64,000 nt of DNA, taken from assembly GCF_918797505.1 (NCBI RefSeq), contig NC_092798.1, positions 3,175,501 to 3,239,500 on the forward strand, in the 5' to 3' direction. Made by a program: the position numbers and the translations under genes. The DNA comes from Bemisia tabaci. Lineage: Eukaryota; Arthropoda; Insecta; Hemiptera; Aleyrodidae. Below, piece after piece: positions 55,060 to 64,000 of the stretch; positions within the stretch are counted from its first letter, which is position 1; every line of letters begins with the position of its first letter. Under the pieces are notes generated by a model. That model did no database searches. It saw only the letters and a program-made list of their open reading frames with translations, and was not told the DNA's origin.

Positions 55060-55305
55060 ACCGACGCACAGTGGCTCGAGTCAACAGGAGAGGTCGGACT
55101 AAATTTGGAAACTTTAAACGCTTATAACTCATTCAATACAACCTTTGAGGTTCTAAAAGTCATTTCGTTGGTTTTCTCGTAAAATTTACTCCCAGAAACA
55201 CCCATTAAAATTTAAAATGTGACGAATAAACATAAAAATTTGCAGTTTATTAGTCAACGATTTTATGTCTGAGCTCTCTTATTGACTTCAACCACTGTGC
55301 GACGG
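55060..55305. mobile_element. family Q element, uninterrupted
   Basis: Ends ACCGACGCACAGTGGCTCGA and TCAACCACTGTGCGACGG, 246 bp, the reference copy for the two interrupted ones. Confidence 0.82.
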
Positions 55306-56093
55306 ACCGACGGACACCAGTTGCAGTGTAAACGGGGTTGCGCCGTTTGTTAAAGCGGGGGTGGGCACCGGGAAGCAGAGGGGGGTTTCCTCAACACGTG
55401 CGCGGTTATCGGACAGAGCAAAGTTGCCAGATTGTGCAAATAAATGCAGAAATTTTAAATGTGTTTCGATGGGGGATTATACTGATTTGTCGGCACTATC
55501 CGGGAACTGTGGGGCAGAGTGAGGCGGAAAACTGACCCGCTACCTCCCGATCGCAATATTCATCAAAAATTCACACGACACTAAAAACAAAGTTGCCGAA
55601 TCTCGGGCCAGAAACGAATTCCGCGTCTGTTTCGAAAGGGTGGTTTTCCGGGGATTTGGGGGGTGCGCCCGGGAGCTCCGAACGTGCCGGAAATTCCGTT
55701 CGAGATTGGGCTCTTCAACCGAATTCAATTTTTCCTCCCTCGACGATAACCCTTCCGCTCACAATTTGAAGAGATTGGCGCGAGGAGGGCGCGGTTAAAC
55801 TTTCAAAGCTTGACAAAAGTCCGAGGCCGTAAGATGTTGGACTTGCGGTCTCCCCAGCGAGAGCCGACGGGGATCGTTTTGAGCTTCGCCGGGGGAAACG
55901 TGAAATTGGACCGTCGGACAAAGAGCGGCTCGAAATATTACTTCGTTGAAATTTTGTCGAGGATTTTGAGCGTGACCAATTTAGTTTTGGAAAAATTGAA
56001 CGGTCGGTAGATTGAATATGACGGATGAAAATTTGATTTTCTTGGAGTTGATTGTTGAAATTGCGGTAAGCTAAGCAAGATACAAAGGAGACA
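55306..56093. other. GC-rich block, no gene called
   Basis: 55330-55930 is CG-rich; short frames on both strands only. Confidence 0.4.
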
Positions 56094-56260
56094 AGAGGAA
56101 AATCGAGTGATCCTATTGGTGGAAGTGGGTGGTTGCGATGGACAAAGAAGGTGAGTAACGATGAACTAACGTAACTGACGGCAACCCACCAGAGACACTA
56201 CAGTCGGCCCGTTATTTTCCCCTCGGTCTATAAAAACCACTCGTTTCAACCAATAGCATC
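56094..56260. repeat. family P interspersed repeat
   Basis: GATCCTATTGGTGGAAGTGG, then AACTGACGGCAACCCACC; matches 2074-2240 in the same orientation. Confidence 0.65.
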
Positions 56261-56568
56261 CATCCATTTTTCCTAGGGAGCGTTAGCGTATGTCTCCCCC
56301 CCCCCCCCCCCCCCCCCTCCACTCCCCATGCGTCGGAGAGCTTTCTAGTATCTAAATCAATCAAACAAGTACGTACACGTACAGAACCGAATCATATCAT
56401 TTTTTGGTTTTTTTGTCTACCGCTTTGTCTATCAATTTATATAATCAGCCCGCTGAGAACTCAGCTCATAACACTGTCGCTTCATGGCATGTCACGCTGC
56501 CCTTCGGAATTTTAATGTGCATTGAATGTATTACAGTTCTCGCAATTGTCGCGGCCGGGCCCGCCGAA
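56261..56568. other. no gene called
   Basis: Contains the long C run; a 76-codon frame at 56404-56634 runs into family U. Confidence 0.4.
56291..56318. repeat. long C run
   Basis: About 24 C interrupted only at the end. Other long runs lie at 24770 (C), 49371 (C), 35970 (G), 40650 (G), 57353 (G) and 9307 (C). Confidence 0.8.
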
Positions 56569-56770
56569 AGCGGCTGCAGCCGTTCAAAACGCCTTCAGTT
56601 TGGCAAGTATGCAAATTGCTCTCCGGAGAGTTAAAATAGTTGCTTGTCGCGTTTCAATGCTTTTAAACGGGTGTAAATGAAGGAGTCTGCGCAAAGACTG
56701 CTGAGTGACTTTTCTTTCACAATTGAACATATAGTTGACACGTAATGAGCCATAAAAACAGTTTCTAGTT
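56569..56770. repeat. family U interspersed repeat, opposite orientation
   Basis: AAGCGGCTGCAGCCGTTCAA to AGCCATAAAAACAGTTTCTAG. Confidence 0.8.
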
Positions 56771-57085
56771 CAAATATAAGTCAAATGCCACCACATCTTG
56801 TTAATTTACCCTACTTCCTCATTAATTATGTAACCTAGTTTTCCTGATGAGGTTTTGTAAGATTATTTTGCGCTCATTGCTTGCCTAATTTTTGCTCAAG
56901 TTGAATTGTTTGACAAAGAACAAAACTACCTATAAAGTTAGCAGGTTTGTAGCGGAGTTTAAAAAGAGCAAACCTTACAGAATTTCAAGTTTCGGTGTTT
57001 CATTTTTGTTATTTATTACTAAACTTGTATCATTTCAAAAGATTTACATGACTTCGTTTTAACTTCGATGTTAAGGGAGTTAAGT
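56771..57085. other. no feature recognised
   Basis: AT-rich spacer. Confidence 0.45.
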
Positions 57086-57339
57086 TGGGCCGCGTTCTAC
57101 AGAAAGGAACCGAACCACATCAGCTATTGAGAAATTTCACTAGGCGATTTAATTTTTTACAAGAGAAGCTTTGTGCGGATTTTTTAGTGAATTTTGAAGA
57201 GTTAGCTTCGTACTGTGCAGAAAATTCGCTGAAATCTGCACAAAAATCCACACGAAAATGTTTGTTAAAAATTAAAATGCCCAATTAAGTTTAACAATAC
57301 CTGATATGGCTTGGCTCCTTTCTGCTTAACGCGGTCCAG
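57086..57339. mobile_element. family H inverted-repeat element
   Basis: 254 bp, TGGGCCGCGTTCTACAGAAA to GCTTAACGCGGTCCA. GTTAAG occurs on both sides, a possible short duplication. Confidence 0.85.
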
Positions 57340-57381
57340 TTAAGCATTGTAGAGGGGGGGGGGGGGGGCTTCAGAATGCGC

Positions 57382-57702
57382 TAGAGTCCCTTTTATACTG
57401 GGAGTTAAGACTATGCGTGAATCCATTTCTGCTTGGTTACCGTGTTTTAAGCCTCCACAGTGTCACAAAAGGGGATAAAGATTACATTCTCGCCAATTGC
57501 AAAGATTATAATCTTGGACTCGACTGGACCGAGGAATTACGGGTTCGACAAAGAACATACGGAATGAGAGAAGGAACGGAGAAAGGACTTAGAGAATGAA
57601 CCGATCACAGATTACGAAAAACGTTCAATTTGTGTAATCTTTATTCCCGTTCATGACTTTATTAGGGGGTGTTGTCTTAACTCTCAGTGGAAAGGGACTC
57701 TA
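57382..57702. mobile_element. family I element with 8-bp duplication
   Basis: TAGAGTCCCTTTTATACTGG to AAAGGGACTCTA, 321 bp. GAATGCGC (57374-57381) and GAATGCAC (57703-57710) differ at one base. A run of 14 G lies just before it. Confidence 0.85.
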
Positions 57703-57710
57703 GAATGCAC

Positions 57711-58100
57711 GACAAAGAACCGCGCGTTTCATGGGGATCTTTTTCGCCTACTCGGCGCCTCGCAAAGACGTGGCGGAATATAATTTCCTCGACTGGGAAG
57801 CGGCGTGCGTGAGTGTGCGAGCTTGGTGCCTCCTCGTCTCGCCAATGGGTTCGGATCCGCGGGCGTCGACGGGGGCGACACCCCGAGGCGGAGGCGGCAA
57901 CAGCGAGCCGAACGCGATCGGATTTCGGAGGTTAGGGTAAACCGCCGTCTAGTAAGTCGGTTACCGCTTCCCCCGGAAATAGGCATCCCGCAACACACTC
58001 AGCCCCGCTGACTCCAGTCCCAGCCCCAGCATCCCGCGTTTCCATAACTGGCCCATGCAAGGGCAACATGTCAAAACAACCGCCGTTGACAGATCTTAGG
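57711..58100. other. GC-rich block, no gene called
   Basis: Overlapping frames on both strands (57729-58011) are typical of GC-rich non-coding DNA. Confidence 0.4.
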
Positions 58101-58659
58101 CCAATGGACCACTAGACAAGGTACGAATTTCAGCATTTTGCTACATGATTCTTCACCATAATTTCACGTAAAACAATCTGCGCGCAACGAAAATTACCGA
58201 AATCAACTCCTTCAAAAGATACTTAATGATTCTTGACGCGTGAATTCAAACCACCCGCTCATGAAAACTCAATGCCCTGCGTGATGCACATCGTGCGCTA
58301 AACGTTATCATGACAGTCTCTGCGATATAAAAATCTGGCAACTTCAATCTTGACGCTTTGGTTCAGCTATAGCAAATTGCTTATAGTTTGAACAAAATAT
58401 GGTGAGAAATGGACATTGTTCGATTGAGAGGCTCACCGAAACCGTTGTAGAGCGCGATTTGACTCACGTAGAGCTTTGAGTTTCTTGTGAGCGGGCAGTT
58501 CAAAATCCGCGTAACCAGTGTGAAATAAAAAGGTTGATATCTTCGTTAGGAGTAGGTTTCAGTAATTTTCGTTGTGCAAATCGTGTTCTACGTGAAATTC
58601 TGGAAGAGAAACATGTATTATAATGCTTGAATTCGTGCCTTTGTCTAGTGGTCCATTGG
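58101..58659. mobile_element. family S inverted-repeat element
   Basis: CCAATGGACCACTAGACAAG and TTGTCTAGTGGTCCATTGG are exact mirrors; arms of about 170 bp, 559 bp in all. Confidence 0.85.
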
Positions 58660-58660
58660 A

Positions 58661-58760
58661 CCACATTTTCCAATAAATAATCACTATTTCTGGCTCATTT
58701 AGGGAACAACATATATGCCGTTGCTTTATCTATGCAGAAAGGCGCTTTTATGGAAGAGAA
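58661..58760. mobile_element. family G element, left half
   Basis: Stops at ATGGAAGAGAACAT, where unrelated sequence begins. It abuts the right end of the family S element. Confidence 0.68.
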
Positions 58761-58789
58761 CATCCTTCAATGAAAAATATTTCAATTTT

Positions 58790-59045
58790 CCATGAGAATG
58801 GAAATTGCATGCAATATTCCATGGTGTGAGTCCGAAACGACGTATCTCGTTTTGCGGTGTTGCAAACTCTCCATTCTTATTTTCTTTTTTCGAAGGAGAA
58901 CAAATCGACATTATTCCTTGAAGTTTTTCGCACGGAGAAGAAAAATCACTGGAGTTTTCAAGGATTGCCATTCGGTAGTTTTCGATCAAAAAATGAAATA
59001 TCACACGAGATCTGCACCGGTACCAACCGAGATACGTGCTTGCGG
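58790..59045. mobile_element. family M-like element
   Basis: ACGACGTATCTCGTTTTGCGG mirrors the region ending CGAGATACGTGC; the core AGAAGAAAAATCACTGGAG is shared with about 63450. Confidence 0.6.
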
Positions 59046-59494
59046 ACTTGAACACTGTCGAAATGCTTTCGCAACGTTACGCCAAAACCAGCTTTGAGCC
59101 CGCGCTAAAAATTCCGCCGGGGGTTTTCCTCATTGCGAGTTTTCATTTCAGCCGCACGTCGATGAAATCCGCGAGTTCCGCGAAAAAAAGCCCACCTTTT
59201 GGGCGGCCTTCGGGGAGTCGAGGAGCCGAGGGTAACAACGGAGCGGAGCCCTCATCCCTGAAAACCCGCCTCCTTTTGCGGAGCAGAACTTGAATAAACC
59301 CAAGCACGAAACCGAAGCTCGCATTTCCCGAACCCGAAAAAATTACTCCGATAACCGAGGCGCTCTCTTCGTACGTAGCGAATATCTCCTCGCATTTTTC
59401 CCGGCATCTATTCTATTTTGATTTTATGGGGAGAGCATCAAAGGCTTCGGAATCAAGAAAGGCGCATCAAACGCTCTCGACACCGGCACCGTGG
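59046..59494. other. GC-rich block, no gene called
   Basis: CG-rich with one 85-codon frame lacking domain likeness. Confidence 0.4.
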
Positions 59495-60173
59495 CGCCGC
59501 ACGGTGGGTCGAGTCGATCGGAGAGGTCGGACAAAAATTTGAAACTTTAAAACGTTTATAACCCCGTTTATACAAGGCTTTGAGGTTCTAACAATGTTTC
59601 CATTGGTTTCATCGTAAAATTTTCCTCAAGAAACACCCCTTAAAATTTCAAATGTGACGAAATGAATATAAAAATTGACAGTTTTAGCCAAAAATGTCTG
59701 AAATTTTGTCTAGCATTTTTTAATTTTGAAAAATTCTGATGTTGTCCTGATATTCTATAAAAAATTCCTGATTTTTTCACTTTGAAAATTCCTGATATTT
59801 TCCTGATTTTTCTTTGAGAAATTATCGGAAACAAACATGGCGCGACGACTCCTGGCACGGTAGGCAAACAACAGTAAGACTTCTCCGCTGGGGAGATTCG
59901 CGTGAGAAAAATTCCTGGTAAAACGTCCGATTTTCCTGATTTTTTCCTGATCGGCCAAAATTCCTGAAATTTTCCGATTTTTCCTGATGCTAGACACCCT
60001 GAATTGGACGTATTTCTATCAAACGGAACTATGTGCATTATGACATGAGCCCTAAGACCCATTAGAATACACGCATAACAGGGCTCACGTCATAATGCAC
60101 ATAGTTCCGTTTGATAGAAATACGTCCAATTGTCATGTGCGAGCTCTCTGATTGGCTGGGCCCACTGTGCGGG
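59495..60173. mobile_element. family Q element interrupted by R-like and J elements
   Basis: Left part 59495 to about 59690 (CGCACGGTGGGTCGAGTCGA...) and right end about 60132-60173 (GAGCTCTCTGATTGGC, CCCACTGTGCGGG). Between them lie a TTCCTGAT-rich family R-like piece ending CTAGACACCCTGA at about 60001 and a complete J hairpin. Confidence 0.78.
60002..60131. mobile_element. family J hairpin element, nested in Q
   Basis: AATTGGACGTATTTCTATCA and its exact mirror at the other end; arms of about 45 bp, 130 bp in all. Confidence 0.92.
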
Positions 60174-60558
60174 ACGAAGGCGGGAGCGGGAGCGGGGCGC
60201 TCTCATTTAGCCGGGAGTCTCGTATCCACTCGGAGCCGAGTCGGGGAGTCGGGCGCGCTCGTATTTTTCAAAACATTTACCCAAAATGAAATTTGAGCAT
60301 TATCTCTCGCTCTCGGTGTAGTGGGTTTTGTGTAACTGCCGTAATGGGGCCGCCCGCCGCCCCGGCGCGGAAATGAACGCGCCAGGAGTATGCGGAATGT
60401 TTCGCCGGCCCGAATCGATAATGAGTTCGCTCCTCGCTTCGCAATGAATAATATTTTCCCGTCCTAAGGAAAAACCCCGTATGAGCCGAGAAACGTCGCC
60501 TTGCCTTCGATGAAATACGCACGGAGTAAAATAGATCACTGGCACAGGGAAAATTCAG
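60174..60558. other. GC-rich block with a family A left end
   Basis: GGGAGCGGGAGCGGGGCG near 60180; no gene. Confidence 0.4.
60460..60520. mobile_element. family A left end
   Basis: CCTAAGGAAAAACCCCGTAT followed by a short arm. Confidence 0.5.
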
Positions 60559-61069
60559 AATGGAGATGTTGCATATGTGAGGAATTTGCGATTTGACTAT
60601 TGATTTTTACGTAAAAGTTCGCGAGAAACACGATGGTGCCACTGGTTTTCTCTAAAATCAACTCCCAAGCTCAAAAAAAACCTCTAAAGTTGAGGCCAAA
60701 ATGGAGGGGATATCCCACGCTATCCTGAGAGTCCACATCTACATCAAAACAAACTCTCCATGCAAAGATAGGGAGCAAATACATTAGCAATGATATACCG
60801 TGTTTTCAATTTTGGAGTCCCCAAATAAAGTGGCAGCCCTGTCAATGTATTTGCTACCTATCTTTGCATGGAGAGTTTGTCTTGATGTAGGTGTGGACTC
60901 TTAGGATAGCGTGGGATATCCCCTTCATTTTGGCCTCAACTTGAGAGCTTTTTTTGAGCTTGGGAGTTGATTTCAGAGAAAACCAGTGGGACCATCGTGT
61001 TTCTCGCGAACTTTTACACAAGAATCAACAGTCAAATTGCAAAATCCTCACACATGCAACATCTCCATT
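60559..61069. repeat. 511-bp near-perfect palindrome
   Basis: AATGGAGATGTTGCATATGT to CACATGCAACATCTCCATT; arms of about 230 bp with few differences. Confidence 0.9.
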
Positions 61070-61109
61070 TACAGGTGTCTGAAATTTAGTAAATTGCATG
61101 TTTAAATAA

Positions 61110-61316
61110 CACCGGAAAAAAAAGTTGCTGAAGTAACATCCCGGATGTTAAAAATCTGCACGACAACTCTTGAATGTTGTTGTGAATACTCTGGCTATGA
61201 AAGTAACATCCTAGCGACGTTGAATTAACAACCGTGGCGTTAATATCAACATTCAAGAGTTGTCGCGCAGATTTTTAACATCCGGGATGTTACTTCAGCA
61301 ACTTTTTTTTTCGGTG
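61110..61316. mobile_element. hairpin miniature element, CACCGGAAAAA ends
   Basis: 207 bp; near-identical mirrored arms marked by GCTGAAGTAACATCCCGGAT and CAACTCTTGAATGTT. Confidence 0.9.
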
Positions 61317-61419
61317 GGAAAATCAAAGAAGATTTCAAAAGATGGACGTTGACTGGACTCTCGTTCAAAAAATAGATTATGACACAAAATACGCGTTCTT
61401 TTTCAGTTTCACTGTCAAT

Positions 61420-61560
61420 ATGGACTTCACACTGCAATAAGGAGCCACTCATTTCCGCTCATCCATAAAACCACCTATCTGCCTAAGGAGACTAATGGAA
61501 CATGCGTTATTTCTAAATTGGATCAGCAGTAGTGCGAGGTCCTTACTGCAAAATGCAATC
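61420..61560. mobile_element. family G hairpin element
   Basis: TATGGACTTCACACTGCAAT to CTTACTGCAAAATGCAATC. Confidence 0.78.
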
Positions 61561-61690
61561 TCTACGATTGCTGCCTAGATCTAAAGTTGGATTGCGTCAT
61601 TTTTGGAATTTCTCCGTTTCTCCGACGAAACCGCGGGAAGCTTTCACATTCTTAAATAGGAGGAAACAACTATCCATCGCCCGCGAAAAA

Positions 61691-62173
61691 CCGTCGTTCC
61701 CTTCACAAAAGAATGTAACTGCATTTCGCTGTAGCCAAATTTCCCCTCGAGAATTGCATTTCACTGGGAGATCTTGGGCACCTCACTGGAAAAAAACACA
61801 TTGGATCTAGAGGCCAGACTCTTAAAAACATCGACAAGAAAAAATACTCTTGATTCAATGAGATTTAAGCTTAAATCAAGAACCAAACCTCTTAATTTGA
61901 GCGGATTTCCTTTTGATTTAAGCTTAAATCTGATTAAATCAAGAGTCCTTTTTCTTGTCAATGTTTCCAAGAGTCTGGATTCTAGATCCAATGTGTTTTT
62001 TTTTCCAGTGCTCCTACTGAAAATTTCACCAATTTTTCTTCTGACCTCATGCAAAAGTCAGACAAAATTCGGACAGTAATTGCACAGATACATTCTTGTA
62101 AAAAATTGAGTTGTTTGAGTCAATTTGGCAACCTTGTAATGTAGTTACGTTCCTTCGTCCGGGAAACGACGAA
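61691..62173. mobile_element. family L element interrupted by family C
   Basis: Same ends as 31983-32239; the break point is within GGGCACCTC, where the uninterrupted copy reads GGGCATCTC. Confidence 0.85.
61784..62010. mobile_element. family C hairpin miniature element, inserted in family L
   Basis: Complete, 227 bp; splits the family L copy of 61691-62173, whose uninterrupted relative is at 31983-32239. Confidence 0.92.
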
Positions 62174-62639
62174 ATTTGCGCGCTATCGCTAAACATAAGT
62201 GAGTCCGCCGCACGGAGGGCGCGTGTTGAATCTGCCGTGAGCATTTCGGAAAAAAGATGAATTAATAGGAGGCTGGAGAGCCATCGAGGGGGGCGGAGGG
62301 GGGCGGAAGGGGCACGAGGGCAGGGGAGGGGGTGTTCCATTTCCGAAACGCAGCAACACGCTGTTACCTCTGCCAGCTCATGCTCTGCGATTGATTGTTT
62401 TGATTGACGCGAGGGAAAATACTTTTCATCCCCTCTACCGGTCCGCCGCGTTTATTTCCGCAAGCCCACCCCCTCAGCCACGAGCCAACACCTCCCCCTC
62501 CACCGACCTGACAGCCCCCGATTTCCCACCCCTACCAGCTGGCGGACTGCTTAACCCCGTTCGGGCCAGACGGAGGTATGCGTTGCTGGGCATTCGGGTC
62601 GCGGGGTAACTTTTCCCCTTGTTTTTGAATACGCGGTCT
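62174..62639. other. GC-rich block, no gene called
   Basis: Purine-rich GGGGGCGG stretch near 62290 and a pyrimidine-rich stretch near 62480. Confidence 0.4.
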
Positions 62640-62803
62640 CTACCGCGATAATTGCAATTTGGCAACAACGCTTTTACCTTCCGTTTAAATATTATGTAAA
62701 ACAATCGATTCTAGGTGAGGCAGACTGCCTCATCCAGAGTCGATATTTTCGACGGATTTCGATGGAGAAAAACTAAAGTTGCCGACTTTCAGGTATCGCT
62801 ACT
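62640..62803. mobile_element. family D element, worn ends
   Basis: Core ACAATCGATTCTAGGTGAGG and its mirror are clear; the CAGTGGCG ends are degraded. Confidence 0.68.
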
Positions 62804-64000
62804 ACGAGGGTCGTCCATGAAGTTTACCTGTTTGATACCTCTAAAACTAAAATAGATAGAGTAAGTCTGTAACCAGCGGTAAAAAGCCAGTACTCTATTA
62901 GCTTTTTAACGCAGTATAGATTTCTGATTGTTAGTTTGGTGAAATAGAACTCAGAAAAAGGTGGCTTCCTGAACCCACCTCCTCTTCACGCGGATCCAAA
63001 ATTTCACGGAGCGTAGGCAGCAGATGAGCTGATGTGTCTATCGCTTATCGCAAGAAATCGACAAAGAGATGGTCGAAAAGCATGTTTATAATTTTTTGAT
63101 CTAATTAAATTTTTTGGCCTTGTTTTCCCCGCAAAATAGTGTGGACCCAGCACTATTTTACCACCTTATTACATACGGTTCAGGCCGAACTTTTTAGTTT
63201 TTTTTTTCCATGAAAAGAAGTTTGAGGATTTACCCGAGACTCAAACTTAGAGGCACATCTCAATGCACATCTTCACATTCACATGTGTTTTGCTACTCTT
63301 AATTTTTACCGAAGAAAATTATGGTAGCTAAAAATCAAGACCAAATACCTCCATTGCATGGTTTCAAGATTTTTGGTCCTATTTTACTTTGTCAACGGAA
63401 AACGAACCAACTTTCAACTTTGAACTGTATACGATATAGTCTACTAAGAGAGAAGAAAAATCACGGAGGTTTTTTTTAAAACACGGTTATCAGTTTTTCA
63501 AAAAATAAAGTATGATAGGAAGTCACAAACGGAGATACGTAATTTTACATTTTGACCATCGCTTGGTGGCTAACAAAGATCTAAACTGATCATAACTCAA
63601 GTGCCCCCGAAATATGATTTCGATCCGCTCTGTTTATATCATCCTGAACGTCAACAGAAAAAGACGTTGACATTTTATCCGACTAATTTTATCACCGACA
63701 AAACGCGTCATCAGGGCAGAAACGACCGATTTGCGAAGGTCCGCGAGGGGGCCACAACATTCTGTGATCCGAACCGCGCTTTTCACCGAAGAGTATAGGT
63801 TCCGAACGTCTGGCGCTCGCCAATAAAAGTCGCTTTTGATGGTAACGTTGTATTTTATTCCAGACGATAAACAACTGTCCGGAGATTATCGAGATTGCCG
63901 GGACCGGGATAAAAAAAAGTCGTAAAGCGAACCGGACGATAAATCACTCAAATTGAAACTCGGGCCCCGCTGCACTCGCTTGTTTATGATCGACGTTTGA
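62804..64000. other. no gene recognised to the window end
   Basis: Contains the family M-like fragment near 63450. Frames are at most 65 codons. Confidence 0.4.
63430..63560. mobile_element. family M-like fragment
   Basis: GAGAAGAAAAATCACGGAGG and ACGGAGATACGTAATTTTAC. Confidence 0.5.

Noticed and set aside
57729..58011. Overlapping GC-rich frames on both strands
   Set aside because: Long frames arise readily in GC-rich DNA; no splice sites or domain support either strand.

Overview
This window is eukaryotic, and I read it as part of an insect nuclear genome. It holds two spliced exons of an insect-type nicotinic acetylcholine receptor alpha subunit, a complete non-LTR retrotransposon of the RTE type, and many small inverted-repeat elements in AT-rich DNA. 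There are no operons, ribosome-binding sites or dense ORFs. A hemipteran, perhaps a whitefly, is my best guess from the style of the repeats, but nothing here proves it.

The host gene lies on the minus strand. The exon at 15899-16079 encodes the Cys-loop region of the receptor and the exon at 6452-6527 encodes the next segment of the ligand-binding domain. Both have clean splice sites and matching phases, and the intron between them is 9.4 kb. I recognise no other exon of this gene, so the earlier exons are either above 16079 and too short for me to see, or beyond 64000. The membrane-spanning exons should lie below position 1. Most of the window may therefore be intron or gene flank. A possible unassigned exon lies at 5166-5464 on the plus strand.

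Most of the remaining recognisable sequence is mobile-element DNA. The youngest-looking piece is a full-length RTE element (36460-39682, minus strand) with an intact endonuclease plus reverse transcriptase frame of about 960 codons and a perfect 14-bp target-site duplication. Three 5'-truncated relatives (3872-4161, 19814-20011, 47828-47972) each keep a target duplication and a short tandem 3' tail. A second LINE fragment (343-956) sits inside a hAT-type miniature element. A 3.1-kb foldback (about 48350-51500) carries a 23-bp motif five times and encloses an inverted dimer of a decayed mariner transposase end.

I lettered the miniature families for cross-reference. A has ends reading TGCCGTGCTAAGGAA and about 20 copies. 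B and D have CAGTGGCG ends and 8-bp duplications, so are hAT-like. C, E and several hairpins end in CACNGRAAAAA. F is a long inverted repeat, G a 140-bp hairpin with ACTACATTTTGCAAT ends, and H, I, J, L, M, N, Q, R, S, T and U are described at their entries. Several are nested in one another, which gives an order of insertion. Tandem arrays occur at 24846, 33050, 48958 and 51848. The largest stretches in which I recognise nothing are 12481-15648, 22536-23993 and 43189-45777.
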